Shown here: positions 55,049 through 64,000 of the stretch, in pieces
Numbering within the stretch: position 1 is the first letter of the stretch
Layout: each line of letters starts with the position of its first letter
Assembly (NCBI RefSeq): GCF_007990545.2
Contig: NZ_AP019829.2
Coordinates: 1,116,001 to 1,180,000 of the forward strand
Direction: 5' to 3'
DNA: 64,000 bases
From: Leptotrichia wadei
GTDB taxonomy: Bacteria > Fusobacteriota > Fusobacteriia > Fusobacteriales > Leptotrichiaceae
The notes under the pieces: model-generated
The model's input: only the letters and a program-made list of their open reading frames with translations
Databases searched by the model: none
Told to the model about the DNA's origin: nothing
Position numbers and translations under genes: made by a program

Positions 55049-55603
55049 TTAATAATATTTTATCATTATTACTGCATTTTCATCTTTCCCATAATAATTT
55101 TTCCTTATGGAAATTTCCTCAAATCCAATTTTTTTATAAAGTTTTAGTGCCTTCTTATTTTTCTCATTAACTTCCAACAAAAATTTATTTTTAATTTCGA
55201 TATTTTTCTTATCTTCTATTAAATCTTTCATACTTTCAATTAACAATTTTTTACCAAAACCTCGCCCTTGATATTCCTTTTTTATCGCTACCTCAAAAAT
55301 ATCCGTGCTCTCTATTGTACCATAAAATACAATATATCCCAACACATTTTTTTCATTTTCCCTATTTTTGTCAAAATTTATTTCCCCTTTTTGATTTTCT
55401 CCCAAATTTTTATTTTCTTTTCCACTCTCATTTTCTAATTTTTTCACAAAAATATTTTTCCCCAAAAAATTAAATAAGCAGTATATTTCATACTGCTCAC
55501 CTAATATCATTTCAGAAAAATATTTATCTTCAACTTTATTTTTAAAGTTTTCATTATGAATTTTTACCAATTCACTCACAATATTTTCCATTTTATTCTC
55601 CAT
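55049..55603 (-). CDS. GNAT-family N-acetyltransferase
   Basis: 184 residues. The acetyl-CoA binding motif A is EYQGRGFGKKLLIE (about residues 110-123, R/Q-x-x-G-x-G/A), followed by ALKLYKKIGFEEISIRKNYY, the RimI-like motif B. A charged insertion (KNLGENQKGEINFDKNREN) lies before the core. It is longer than RimI (about 150). It may acetylate ribosomal protein S18 or another N-terminus; the substrate is not certain. Follows lepB. Confidence 0.88.
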   Translation of the reverse strand: MENKMENIVSELVKIHNENFKNKVEDKYFSEMILGEQYEIYCLFNFLGKNIFVKKLENESGKENKNLGENQKGEINFDKNRENEKNVLGYIVFYGTIESTDIFEVAIKKEYQGRGFGKKLLIESMKDLIEDKKNIEIKNKFLLEVNEKNKKALKLYKKIGFEEISIRKNYYGKDENAVIMIKYY

Positions 55604-55679
55604 TTTTTCACTTTAATCGAATTTTTATTCATAATATCAAAATACGAATATTTTTATAAATATTACAAAAATTTCTAAA

Positions 55680-57356
55680 TTATAACAGCCCTATTCTAGT
55701 TAAAGGCCACCATCTCACAAGCAATTCCCCTTTAATTCTAGGTTCAGCCACAAGTCCAAAATATCTGGTATCTTTACTGTTTGAAGTGTTATCTCCCATA
55801 GCCATATAATAGTTTTTATCAAGCGTTATAGTTTCTCCATTTAATAATTTTTTAAACAATTCATCATTATATTTAAAATCCATAATTGGCATAACCATTT
55901 CATTTCTGCCTTCCACTTTTAAAGTAAACGTGTAATATTTATTTGTCAATGTATTTCTTGGATCAGCAGTAAATTCATCATCATTTCCAATTATATCCTT
56001 AAAGTTTTTATCCGTCTTTATTAATTCTAAAAATTCTTTTCCTGTGATATTTTTAAAACCTTTTCCATCATAATAACTTTCCCAGTCAACTTGCCCAATT
56101 AAAGTACCGTCAGTCGTTTGTCCAAATACTTTATTAATTACAATAACTTTATCCAGTTTCACTTTATCTCCTTTTTTAGGAATATAAATTTTATTATTCA
56201 TAAGTAAACCTTCAGGAAGATAAAATTTTTGCGGTGTCAATCTTTCTAAAACTTCTGATTTTTTATCATTTAACATTATTGCCCCACCAACAGCTTTAAC
56301 TTTCTCAGAATTAAATTTATCCATAGCTTCATTATACTTTTTCATTTCTTCATTAAATTCTTTTCTACTATTGGCTGTTGTCGGATATTTTGGATCATTA
56401 TTAATATTTGCAATTTCAAATTCATTAGTAGTCATTTTCCCTTTTGCAATTTGAAGCGTTGTTCCTGGCTCTCCAACTATTCTTTTCGTATACATCACTT
56501 TATCAGTCATTGGTTCTTTAAATGCAATTATTTGACCAACCTTTGGATTTGAAAAGTGATATTTTACCATATTTGTGAATACTCTATCCTTAACTAATAT
56601 TGTAGGTTCCATTGAACCTGTCGGAATAACATAATTTCCAATATAAAACATTTGAATAACAGCTACTAAAATAACTGCAAGTAATGCATTATCAATTCTT
56701 GTCAATGCTTTTCCAAATGTACTTCTCTTTCTTTTTTCTTTTGCAATTCTTTCTTCTACAGAAAGATTATCATTTGGAAATATTTTTTTAAATATTTCTG
56801 ATACACCTTCATTTCTTATTTTTGACTCTGTTACAATTTTTTCTAATTTTTCATTACCTTGTGTAGCTTCCTTCAAAATTGACTGCTCTGTAATTTTTTC
56901 TGTCGATAATTCCTTAAATAAATAAATAAGAATCAATGAAATCACAACATTTATTATTAGATAAATATAAAAATTTGTATCCAAAATATTAAACATCAAC
57001 TTCCCTAAAAATAACATAATAAGATTTAGCAAGAATATCCATTCATGCTGTTTTCTAAGCACGTAAACTATAATATTTAAAGCAAATACTCCATAAATTC
57101 CCCAAACTTTTATCCATATATTAGGATCTTTACTTTTATCCACAACTACTAAAAATACTGCTGTAATAATTAACGCAACTATTGTCAATACATTTCCTAC
57201 CATAAAGTTTTTATCACTTTTCTCAAGCGAAACTTTTTGCAATGTTTCATCCTCTTTTATTCTTATCCACTGAATAACTTGCTTCTCTCTAATAAAGAAA
57301 TATAGTAAAAATAATGTTGCAATAATATAAAAAGCTCCCCATAATAATATATTCAT
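55680..57356 (-). CDS. lepB: Signal peptidase I with an extended N-terminal membrane region
   Basis: 558 residues, much longer than the usual 170-330. It has four or five hydrophobic segments in residues 1-150, then a charged stretch, another helix (LLAVILVAVIQMFYIG) and the catalytic domain. Ser248 lies in IPTGSMEPT and Lys291 in MYTKRIVGEPG; box E GDNTSNSKDTRYFGLV is present near the C-terminus. Residues 300-480 contain an insert between boxes D and E. It cleaves Sec signal peptides on the periplasmic side. It follows rplS, a common neighbour. Confidence 0.92.
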   Translation of the reverse strand: MNILLWGAFYIIATLFLLYFFIREKQVIQWIRIKEDETLQKVSLEKSDKNFMVGNVLTIVALIITAVFLVVVDKSKDPNIWIKVWGIYGVFALNIIVYVLRKQHEWIFLLNLIMLFLGKLMFNILDTNFYIYLIINVVISLILIYLFKELSTEKITEQSILKEATQGNEKLEKIVTESKIRNEGVSEIFKKIFPNDNLSVEERIAKEKRKRSTFGKALTRIDNALLAVILVAVIQMFYIGNYVIPTGSMEPTILVKDRVFTNMVKYHFSNPKVGQIIAFKEPMTDKVMYTKRIVGEPGTTLQIAKGKMTTNEFEIANINNDPKYPTTANSRKEFNEEMKKYNEAMDKFNSEKVKAVGGAIMLNDKKSEVLERLTPQKFYLPEGLLMNNKIYIPKKGDKVKLDKVIVINKVFGQTTDGTLIGQVDWESYYDGKGFKNITGKEFLELIKTDKNFKDIIGNDDEFTADPRNTLTNKYYTFTLKVEGRNEMVMPIMDFKYNDELFKKLLNGETITLDKNYYMAMGDNTSNSKDTRYFGLVAEPRIKGELLVRWWPLTRIGLL

Positions 57357-57395
57357 AATTTCTCCCTCTCTTAAACTTTATAATTTTATAAAAAG

Positions 57396-57420
57396 AAAAA
57401 GCTAGCATTTTGCTAGCCTT
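57396..57420 (-). terminator. Intrinsic terminator of rplS
   Basis: Arms GCTAGCA (57401-57407) and TGCTAGC (57411-57417) with a three-base loop, then T-rich sequence on the minus strand. Confidence 0.78.
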
Positions 57421-57424
57421 GAAG

Positions 57425-57784
57425 CTACTTTCTAATTTCTTTAATTCTAGCAGCTTTTCCTGATAAGTTTCTCAAGTAGTATAATTTAGATCTTCTTACT
57501 TTACCAATTCTCTTAACTTCGATTTTTTCTACTAATGGAGAATTTAAAGGAATGATTCTTTCTACACCGATTCCTTGCGATACTTTTCTAACTGTGAAGT
57601 TTTTAGCAACGCTTCCACCAGAAACTCTAATAACTACACCTTCAAAAACCTGTATTCTTTCTTTGTTTCCTTCTTTTACCTTGTAGTGAACAGCAACTGT
57701 ATCCCCTGCTTTAAATTGAGGTACATCAGCCTTCAAGTAATTTTTTTCTACTAATTCGATTAATTTCTCTTTCAAGAAATTCAC
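57425..57784 (-). CDS. rplS: 50S ribosomal protein L19
   Basis: 119 residues. Family features: [40 protein letters not shown] (about 43-62), [20 protein letters not shown] and the [18 protein letters not shown]-terminus. It lies at the 30S-50S interface. ATG after AAGGGAG. Confidence 0.97.
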   Translation of the reverse strand: MNFLKEKLIELVEKNYLKADVPQFKAGDTVAVHYKVKEGNKERIQVFEGVVIRVSGGSVAKNFTVRKVSQGIGVERIIPLNSPLVEKIEVKRIGKVRRSKLYYLRNLSGKAARIKEIRK

Positions 57785-57878
57785 TCCCTTCTTTCTAAGA
57801 CATTCTTTTTATCTATACCAATTTTACTAATTCACAAACTTTTCTTGCTTATAAATCTTTTACAAAACTGGTAGCAAC

Positions 57879-57903
57879 AATAAAAGCGGAATATCCTTTT
57901 ATT
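57879..57903 (-). promoter_or_regulatory. 5' leader hairpin of rplS
   Basis: Eight-base arms AATAAAAG and CTTTTATT with a nine-base loop. The predicted RNA start (about 57910) is just upstream, so it would cap the 5' end of the rplS transcript. No terminator-like T run follows. It could stabilise the message or carry translational feedback. Confidence 0.35.
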
Positions 57904-57916
57904 CAATAACTTAATA

Positions 57917-57945
57917 AGTTTATCACATTTTCCATTAATTTTCAA
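57917..57945 (-). promoter_or_regulatory. Promoter of rplS
   Basis: TTGAAA (57940-57945) and TAAACT (57917-57922), 17 bases apart, on the minus strand, giving a leader of about 125 bases. Confidence 0.6.
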
Positions 57946-58116
57946 TACAATTACAAAATTTTTTTCAATTTTTTCAAAATTTTTAAATTCATATTCTTTT
58001 TTCCTAAAATACTTTTTTTAATCTGAATATTTCAAACTCAAAAATTATAACTCTCAAATTACCACATTTATTCAATATTTAATTATAAATTTTAAGCTAT
58101 AGGTTATCGGATTGAT

Positions 58117-58890
58117 TTAGTGGTATTTAATATAACCTTTATCCCTGTATTCAAAATACTCTTTTGGTATTTCATCCTTAAAAAGTTTCATAACAAAATC
58201 ATACAACTCTTTATCTGTACCTTCTAAATCTTCGCTAACTTTATGCACTACTTCATTTCCAGTTATTATCGTTACCACATCTTTTGGATTATTCGAAGAA
58301 ATATCAAAACCATCTTCTAATTTTTCCTTTTCGTGTCCATGTTTGTCCAATAAACCTGTTAACCATCCAGTTTTAAAAAAAACTTTGGTCTCTAGTGTGT
58401 TATTAGGATTTATAAAATACAGTTCAAGTTTCAATACATTTATTAAACTTTCTTTAACATATCCTACTGATGATACTTTTCCAAACAAAAATCTTTTTTT
58501 ATTCTTTAGCTTTAATGGTGAATTAGAATAAAAAGTATCCAAAAAATTTGCATCTAATAAACTATCTAAGGTTATATCCTTGAAAATAGAAAAATTTTGT
58601 CCACGATTATCTATTACTTCATAATCAACTTTTTCGAAAGTCTTAAAATACATCAAAAATCGATATTTAGTTCGCTCAGGAGAGTGTAATGAAAATTCAA
58701 GTATTCCAGTATTATACCAGGGATTTTCATCATATGGAGGCTTTTTAAAATCTATATTTCTTTTATTTAAAAATTTTAATACATTTGGATCATTTTCATC
58801 TATGTCCTTTATTTCTTCTGTAGAAGAATAGCCTATATTTACAGAAAAGAATATTAATAATATTACTAATTTAATCAATTTAAAAACCAT
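58117..58890 (-). CDS. Secreted or membrane-anchored protein of unknown function
   Basis: 257 residues from the ATG at 58888-58890 (AGAGGTG upstream). The N-terminus is a signal peptide or anchor (FKLIKLVILLIFFSVNIGYS). The body alternates short strands with charged loops and ends with KEYFEYRDKGYIKYH. Its start overlaps the stop of the upstream gene by 11 bases, suggesting translational coupling. I do not recognise the family. It is probably extra-cytoplasmic. Confidence 0.65.
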   Translation of the reverse strand: MVFKLIKLVILLIFFSVNIGYSSTEEIKDIDENDPNVLKFLNKRNIDFKKPPYDENPWYNTGILEFSLHSPERTKYRFLMYFKTFEKVDYEVIDNRGQNFSIFKDITLDSLLDANFLDTFYSNSPLKLKNKKRFLFGKVSSVGYVKESLINVLKLELYFINPNNTLETKVFFKTGWLTGLLDKHGHEKEKLEDGFDISSNNPKDVVTIITGNEVVHKVSEDLEGTDKELYDFVMKLFKDEIPKEYFEYRDKGYIKYH

Positions 58891-59197
58891 TTTGATATGC
58901 ACCTCTCAATCTTAATTTATGTTCTATTCTCAGCATATTTTCTGTGATATCGCCATCCAAATTATACTTTCCTTTACCATCTAAGCTTGGCCCTGTGCTT
59001 CTTTTAGCCTCATCTGGTGTAGTTTTTCCTATACCAACCGTCCTATACTCTTCTACCGAGCCTAGCTTTCCTAAGCCTTCAAAAGGAGCCTCTTTTAAAT
59101 TACCTTTTTCATTCATAAATAACCATGTATATTTTTTAACAATATTTCTATATCCTAATTCATAATGTTCTCCTGTTAGCGGAAGTTTTTTTATCAT
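58880..59197 (-). CDS. Unknown 105-residue protein, possibly a fragment
   Basis: Opens at an ATG 15 bases after the ArsC-like gene ends, with no clear ribosome binding site. Composition is Gly/Lys/Arg/Glu-rich (EHYELGYRNIVKKY, TPDEAKRSTGPSLDG, NMLRIEHKLRLRGAY). This is the mixed, charged look of a toxin C-terminal domain or a truncated surface protein. No domain is recognised. It may be coupled to the overlapping secreted-protein gene downstream. The lack of a site and signal peptide supports a remnant. Confidence 0.5.
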   Translation of the reverse strand: MIKKLPLTGEHYELGYRNIVKKYTWLFMNEKGNLKEAPFEGLGKLGSVEEYRTVGIGKTTPDEAKRSTGPSLDGKGKYNLDGDITENMLRIEHKLRLRGAYQNGF

Positions 59198-59212
59198 TTC
59201 GAATTTTTTAAA

Positions 59213-59566
59213 TTATTTCAATTTTTCAATCCACTCAGCTTCCTTAAATCCAACCAGCACAAAATCCTTCCCTACCAAAAGTGGTCTTTTCAATACCATT
59301 CCATTGCTTGCAAGTAATTCAAACTGTTCATCTTCTGACATCTCTGCCAATTTTTCCTTCAAGTTTAGCTCTTTGTAAACATTACCGCTTGTATTAAAAA
59401 ATCTTTTTAACGGCAATCCGCTTTTTTTATAATATTTCTTAATATCTTCCTTCGACGGTGTTTCTTCCACAATGTGCTTATATTCATAATCAATTCCATT
59501 TTCCTCCAGCCATTTTACAGCCTTTTTACAGGTTGTGCATCTTGGGTAACAATATAGTTTGTTCAT
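59213..59566 (-). CDS. ArsC/Spx-family protein
   Basis: 117 residues from the ATG at 59564-59566. The CxxC motif is in CYPRCTTCKKAVKWL (Cys10-Cys13 region), followed by EYKHIVEETPS, LKRFFNTSGNVYKEL and KRPLLVGKDFVLVGF. These are the hallmarks of the arsenate-reductase-like Spx/YffB group. Without an ars context, a general thiol-disulfide or stress-regulator role is more likely than arsenate reduction. RBS AAAGGAAG. Confidence 0.87.
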   Translation of the reverse strand: MNKLYCYPRCTTCKKAVKWLEENGIDYEYKHIVEETPSKEDIKKYYKKSGLPLKRFFNTSGNVYKELNLKEKLAEMSEDEQFELLASNGMVLKRPLLVGKDFVLVGFKEAEWIEKLK

Positions 59567-59707
59567 TTTTTTACTTCCTTTCATAATTTTTTAATTTATT
59601 TATATACATTTTACATTTTATAATAAGTAAAATATAACGTCTCAACGGAATAGAAAAAATATTTTCAAACTGGCAACAAGCTGTCGATTTTTTTCAAGTT
59701 AGCATCT

Positions 59708-60109
59708 TTATTTTTTCTTCCACAATAATCCTACCGAAAAAAATATATGACTCACTATAATAAATATATATCTTTCCTTTTCAGTTGGAGCAAAAAATGT
59801 ACTATTATTATCAGCAAAAATATACTTTATAACAAAATATGTAAATATCATTATCATCACAACTATATTAATTTTAGGATATTTAAGTATTCTTTGTATC
59901 AAAAATCCCAAATAAAATATTAACATTAAAGCCAAAATTAATATTAATGCAAAAATAATATATCCAGATGGATGTATTACTATTGCAAAAATCAATGCAA
60001 TTCTTGTTAGCATTAGAGGATTTAAAAACTCTTGAATTAATACATATCCTAATATTAGAATAATAGTAACTAATCCTTTCAATAAAAAACTCGATGTTCT
60101 ATTTTTCAT
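59708..60109 (-). CDS. Small integral membrane protein
   Basis: 133 residues from the ATG at 60107-60109, with AAGGAG upstream. Four hydrophobic segments run almost continuously (LVTIILILGYVLI, IALIFAIVIHPSGYIIFAL, LILALMLIFYLGFLI, and a last pair), with short charged loops. It starts 23 bases after the sppA stop, so it is co-transcribed. No family recognised. Confidence 0.65.
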   Translation of the reverse strand: MKNRTSSFLLKGLVTIILILGYVLIQEFLNPLMLTRIALIFAIVIHPSGYIIFALILILALMLIFYLGFLIQRILKYPKINIVVMIMIFTYFVIKYIFADNNSTFFAPTEKERYIFIIVSHIFFSVGLLWKKK

Positions 60110-60131
60110 TTTAATTTTGCTCCTTAAACTT

Positions 60132-61781
60132 TCAAAGTTCAAAATCATTTTCATAATACAGAATCTGATTCATATTCCCTTGCAAAAATTCAATCTTTTC
60201 CCTAATTTCTTCAGACACAAACGGCATTTTTATATCTGCCAAAGTTTCCTTCAAAGTCTGCGTCAATTCCACAATTTTCACTTTATATTTGTCCAGCCTC
60301 AAATCATTTGCCATTGCTTTTATACAATCTTCAAGAGTTCCAATTTCATCAACTAAATTGATATTTTTGGCTTCGCTTCCAAGCCACACTCTTCCCTGTG
60401 CAATTTTCTCAAGCTCATTTTCATTCATTCCTCTAGCTGCCATTACGTGTTCTTTAAACTCGCTGTAAACTTCATTCATATTATAGATTAATTTCTCTCT
60501 TGAATCATTTCCTAATTCTTCAAATGGATTCAGCATATCAAAGCCAACACCCTTTCCAAATCCTTCCAAATTAACATCTAACTTTTTCATTGTTCCTGCA
60601 ACTTCAGGATACATCATAACAACACCGATTGAGCCTGTCAAAGTAAAGTTATTTGCAAATAATTTTTTTCCAGTTGTGGCAATGTAATAACCACCGCTTG
60701 CACAGACATCTCCCATTGAAACATATATTGGCACAGTCAATTTTTTTAATTTCTTGTATATTTTTTCAGAAACTAAAGCACTTCCACCAGGTGAATTTAT
60801 TCTTAATACGAGCCCTTTCAAATTTTTTATTTCTTTTAATTCCTCAAGTTTTTCACATACATTTTCATAAGTAATATTTTTGTTAGGATTTTTCACATCA
60901 ATAACACCTTCAAGATTCACTACTGCAATCGTATCTTTTGCTTTTTCCTTTTTTTCTTTCAACATTCCTATGTATTCTTCAATCGAAACAGTATCTTCCT
61001 TGTAATTTATCCCAATTTCATCATAATCAGCAACACCATCAATCAATTTATATTCCAAAGCCTTTTTCGCCCCAGCAAAAATCAGATTTCCACTCAATAT
61101 CTCATTTTCAATGTCAACTCCTCTTTTACTTTTTACCAGTTCCAAAAAATCTTCAAAAACTTTATCCTTTATATTTTTAATTGATTCCTTTTTCTCTTCC
61201 GACATTTGGTTATGGCTAAATTTTTCTCCAGCCACCTTGTAATCACCAATATGAAGCACATTCATTCTTATCCCAAACTTTTCCAGAAACGACTTCAAAT
61301 AAAATTCCTTATGCAAATATCCCCTAAAAATCATAGTTGACTGCCTTGTGTCAAACATAAAAATTTTATCCGCAAGCATAGCCTCTCTATATCGACTTTC
61401 CTCAAAAAGCGTTCCTATTGCCACTACTTCCTTATTTTTCCTAATCTTATCAAAAACTTTAGAAACTTCTTCCAGTTGTGAAAGTGTTAAATTTAACTTA
61501 TCCACATCAATAATCACTTTTTTTATATTTTTATCTTCCAAAAGATTATTTAATCCTTGTAATATTTGATAATACGATAATTTCTCTTTCCCTTTTAATG
61601 CCGACATAGCCACATCTTCCTTTAATTTTTTCACATCAAATACAACAGTTTTTACCTTTTTTAAAGGCAATTTCTTCTTATTTTTTACTCTAAGAATTTT
61701 CTTTATAAAAATTAAATTTAAAATTACACACAAAATAAGCATTATTACTATTTCTAACAGCATTTTCAAAATAAACATCAT
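60132..61781 (-). CDS. sppA: Signal peptide peptidase SppA (protease IV)
   Basis: 549 residues, long form with tandem N- and C-terminal halves. An N-terminal membrane segment (FILKMLLEIVIMLILCVILN) is followed by the N half with the general-base lysine in GDYKVAGEKFSHN (about residues 183-195). The C half carries NSPGGSALVSEKIYKKL and the nucleophile serine in GDVCASGGYYIAT. It degrades remnant signal peptides in the inner membrane. ATG (first of two) after AGGGAG. Confidence 0.93.
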   Translation of the reverse strand: MMFILKMLLEIVIMLILCVILNLIFIKKILRVKNKKKLPLKKVKTVVFDVKKLKEDVAMSALKGKEKLSYYQILQGLNNLLEDKNIKKVIIDVDKLNLTLSQLEEVSKVFDKIRKNKEVVAIGTLFEESRYREAMLADKIFMFDTRQSTMIFRGYLHKEFYLKSFLEKFGIRMNVLHIGDYKVAGEKFSHNQMSEEKKESIKNIKDKVFEDFLELVKSKRGVDIENEILSGNLIFAGAKKALEYKLIDGVADYDEIGINYKEDTVSIEEYIGMLKEKKEKAKDTIAVVNLEGVIDVKNPNKNITYENVCEKLEELKEIKNLKGLVLRINSPGGSALVSEKIYKKLKKLTVPIYVSMGDVCASGGYYIATTGKKLFANNFTLTGSIGVVMMYPEVAGTMKKLDVNLEGFGKGVGFDMLNPFEELGNDSREKLIYNMNEVYSEFKEHVMAARGMNENELEKIAQGRVWLGSEAKNINLVDEIGTLEDCIKAMANDLRLDKYKVKIVELTQTLKETLADIKMPFVSEEIREKIEFLQGNMNQILYYENDFEL

Positions 61782-61800
61782 ATCAACTCCCTTTTTTTAC

Positions 61801-62137
61801 TTTTAAACTATTTCACTGGTAATCCCAATCCAAATGCAATACAACATCCTATTAACAATAACAATTCTTTCGTATTGAAAATTAATATTGAAAAAATATT
61901 GCCAATTCAAAAAAATGAAGCCAAAATACTAATATCGGACTAGCACTATTAATTTCTATTATCACTTTTCTTGTATACAAAGCTATCGGATACAATATTA
62001 ATTATGAAATAAAAAACGGAAACAACGACATACAATCTGGAAATTTTATTTTTTTGTTTTTATTCAATTTATTACTCCTATCAAAAATTTTATTTCATGG
62101 CACTATATTTAGATTAATAATTTTTTATTTATACTAA
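61801..62137 (+). pseudogene. Possible decayed membrane-protein fragment
   Basis: Two overlapping plus-strand frames, neither with an ATG or ribosome site, together read like one protein. One segment is polar (about 61804-61943). The second is hydrophobic, with GLALLISIITFLVYKAIGY and FIFLFLFNLLLLSKILF (about 61932-62137), and ends in TAA. A minus-strand reading of 61808-61880 also gives a hydrophobic helix (ELLLLIGCCIAFGLGL), so the coding strand is uncertain. AT-rich DNA can mimic this. Confidence 0.25.
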
Positions 62138-62185
62138 TTCTAATTTAAATAATGAATCTAATATAAATTTAAAAAGTTGACGGAG

Positions 62186-62302
62186 CTTTTATTTGTTCAA
62201 CTACGACTGTCTGACGACTGAAAGGAGGAGTTTCGTAGTTGGGCGAATAAAAGTCGTAGTCTAGCCATAGGTGCAGGATTTGCGGCAATGAGCAATCCTG
62301 CA
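62186..62302 (+). repeat. Long palindromic structured element between sppA and uvrB
   Basis: Arms 62186-62206 and 62233-62253 pair over 21 bases in plus-strand RNA with three G-U wobbles. The loop holds GAAAGGAGGAG. Downstream, TGCAGGATT (62272-62280) pairs with AATCCTGCA (62294-62302). CTACGACT (62201-62208) can pair alternatively with AGTCGTAG (62252-62259), so two folds compete. Base composition is far more balanced than its surroundings. It may be a dispersed repeat, mobile-element end or structured RNA. No promoter was identified. Confidence 0.55.
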
Positions 62303-62545
62303 AAAATAAAGAAAAAACATAATAAAAATTGTTATTAAACAAAATAATCTAATACTAAATCTCATTAGAAAATAAAAGCTATGTCAAGAACAAGAAGTTT
62401 TAATTCCTTACTAAAAAGTATGCAATCCAAAATTTGTTAAACATTCGCTATTAAATGGAAAATATATAGTATAATCTCTCTACTTAAAATAATTGGTATA
62501 AATAAAATTCAAAATAACTTGTTTTAATATTATAAAAATAAAAAA

Positions 62546-64000
62546 TTACAGTTCAATTAACAACTTTTTCAATTCATTCATTTTATCCCTTAATTTAATA
62601 GCTTCCTCAAAATTAAGCTCTTCAGCCAATTTCTTGATTTGTTTGTCGAGTTTTTTAATTTCCTTTTCCACCTCTTTTTCACTCTTATACTGCTTAATTG
62701 CTTTGTTTGCTTCATTTTCTTTTTCAATTTCATAGTCTACGATTGACTCTGCGATTTCTCTTACGATTGATTTTGGATTAATATTGTTTTCCAAGTTGTA
62801 TTTTTCCTGAACTTCACGCCGTCTGTTTACTTCGTCAATGGCTTCCTGCATAGAGCCTGTTATTCTGTCGGCATACAGGATAACATGTCCTTCCACGTTT
62901 CTTGCGGCACGTCCCATTGTCTGAATTAAAGATCTTCTAGAACGTAAATATCCTTCCTTGTCTGCTTCCAAAATTGCCACTAATGAAACTTCTGGAATAT
63001 CCAGCCCTTCCCGTAGCAAGTTTATTCCAACCAGAACATCAAATTCACCTTTTCTCAAGCCTCTTATTATCTCTGTTCTTTCTAGCGTATCAATGTCAGA
63101 GTGCATATATTTTACTTTTATTCCATATTCCAAATAGTAATCTGTCAGTTCTTCTGCCATTTTTTTTGTCAAGGTTGTAACTAAAATTCGTTCTTTTCTT
63201 GCTGTTCTTGTTTTTATTTCATCTATCAAGTCATCAATTTGATTTTTTGTTTCACGAATATCGATACTTGGCTCTACAATTCCTGTTGGACGGACAAGCT
63301 GCTCTACAACTTCACCATTTGAATGTTCCAGCTCGTAATCACTTGGAGTGGCTGAAATATACACAGCTTGTGGAACTTTTTCAAAAAATTCCTCAAATTT
63401 CAACGGACGGTTGTCGTAAGCGCTTGGAAGCCTAAATCCATTGTCAATTAAAGACTGCTTTCTTGCCCTATCTCCCTTATACATCCCATTTATCTGTGGA
63501 ACTGAAATGTGCGACTCGTCCAGAAATACGACTAAATCCTCTGGAAAATAGTCAATTAATGTATCAGGTGCTTCTCCTTCACTCTTCCCAGTCAAATACC
63601 TAGAATAGTTTTCCACTCCTTTACAATACCCGATTTCCTCAATCATTTCCAAATCATACTTTGTTCTTTGCTCAATTCTTTGTGCTTCCAGCAATTTTCC
63701 CTCTTTCTGGAAAAAATGCACTCTTTCTTCCATTTCCTTTTTTATTGCCTCGAACATCACTTTTGTATCTTCATTTGTCAAATAGTGAGTTGCAGGCATT
63801 ATTGTGATTCTTTTTATATTTCTAATTTTCTGTCCAGTAAGCGTATTAATCTCTGAAATGCTTTCCAAATCATCTCCAAAAAATTCAAAACGGTACCCTG
63901 TATCCTGATAAGACGGATGTAAATCAAGAATATCACCTTTCACACGAAATTTTCCACGCTCAAATGCAATATCGTTTCTCTCATATCTAAGTGAAATCAG
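62546..64000 (-). CDS. uvrB: Excinuclease ABC subunit B (UvrB), N-terminal part outside window
   Basis: The frame is open to the right edge ([22 protein letters not shown]), so only the C-terminal part is seen. Landmarks of the UvrB helicase include [66 protein letters not shown], the motif V/VI pair [19 protein letters not shown] and [13 protein letters not shown]. The C-terminal UvrC-binding helical hairpin ([20 protein letters not shown]) is complete. It loads at lesions in nucleotide excision repair with UvrA and UvrC. Confidence 0.96.
   Translation of the reverse strand: MISLRYERNDIAFERGKFRVKGDILDLHPSYQDTGYRFEFFGDDLESISEINTLTGQKIRNIKRITIMPATHYLTNEDTKVMFEAIKKEMEERVHFFQKEGKLLEAQRIEQRTKYDLEMIEEIGYCKGVENYSRYLTGKSEGEAPDTLIDYFPEDLVVFLDESHISVPQINGMYKGDRARKQSLIDNGFRLPSAYDNRPLKFEEFFEKVPQAVYISATPSDYELEHSNGEVVEQLVRPTGIVEPSIDIRETKNQIDDLIDEIKTRTARKERILVTTLTKKMAEELTDYYLEYGIKVKYMHSDIDTLERTEIIRGLRKGEFDVLVGINLLREGLDIPEVSLVAILEADKEGYLRSRRSLIQTMGRAARNVEGHVILYADRITGSMQEAIDEVNRRREVQEKYNLENNINPKSIVREIAESIVDYEIEKENEANKAIKQYKSEKEVEKEIKKLDKQIKKLAEELNFEEAIKLRDKMNELKKLLIEL

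Overview
The window is AT-rich bacterial DNA (roughly 70% A+T by eye) with short intergenic spacers and strong AGGAGG-type ribosome binding sites. Gene content and layout suggest Fusobacteriota, most likely a Leptotrichia or close relative. This is an inference from gene neighbourhoods (acpP-fabF-rnc, radA-disA, rplS-lepB, HisZ-dependent short HisG, class Ib nrdHIEF), from codon use, and from the frequent accessory ATPase and nuclease genes. No rRNA, tRNA or CRISPR array was seen.

Region 1 (1-15,001, mostly minus) is a histidine biosynthesis locus in the order hisZ-hisG-hisD-hisC-hisB-hisH. Unrelated cargo has been inserted at nearly every junction after hisD: a DUF4143 ATPase, a frameshifted secreted-protein gene and its intact paralogue, a plus-strand orphan, an AlkD-like repair protein, a broken PLD-ATPase gene and an AAA/PD-(D/E)XK gene. 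A compact promoter-terminator unit that looks like a small RNA gene lies just upstream of hisH. The remaining his genes (hisA, hisF, hisI/E) are not in the window.

Region 2 (15,421-26,812) carries a Nudix hydrolase, a YlmH-like S4 protein, a YkvA-like protein, a secreted repeat protein, and an osmoprotectant ABC transporter behind a MarR-type regulator. That regulator is divergent from an MDR-family oxidoreductase, with three operator-like palindromes between them. A zinc-uptake cluster (Fur/Zur-type regulator, znuA, znuC, znuB) follows.

Region 3 (26,913-40,650) is an accessory/defence segment wrapped round the class Ib ribonucleotide reductase genes. It holds a decayed AAA-ATPase plus HNH nuclease module, yaaA, nrdF, a DinJ-YafQ toxin-antitoxin pair, an Abi_2 (AbiD/AbiF-like) HEPN gene with two C-terminal frameshifts preceded by a strongly promoted ~86-nt RNA, a second gene with an RX4H motif, and an AbiH gene. 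Then come nrdE, nrdI and an nrdH-like thioredoxin with two NrdR boxes upstream. NrdE carries a 335-residue LAGLIDADG intein exactly at its catalytic thiyl-radical cysteine.

Region 4 (40,927-64,000) is mainly core functions: metH, a DUF1385 protein, disA, radA, coaD, rnc, fabF, acpP, a SWIM/SNF2 helicase, a GNAT acetyltransferase, lepB, rplS, two unknown overlapping genes, an ArsC/Spx-like protein, a small membrane protein, sppA and the C-terminal part of uvrB. An unusual palindromic element sits between sppA and uvrB.

Genes broken by frameshift or stop are confined to the accessory set, while long core genes (metH, nrdE, SNF2) are intact. That argues for real decay or phase variation rather than poor sequence quality. 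The best candidate for an unusual system is the RNA-plus-HEPN toxin unit (32,809-33,908) and its AbiH/HEPN neighbours inside the nrd operon.
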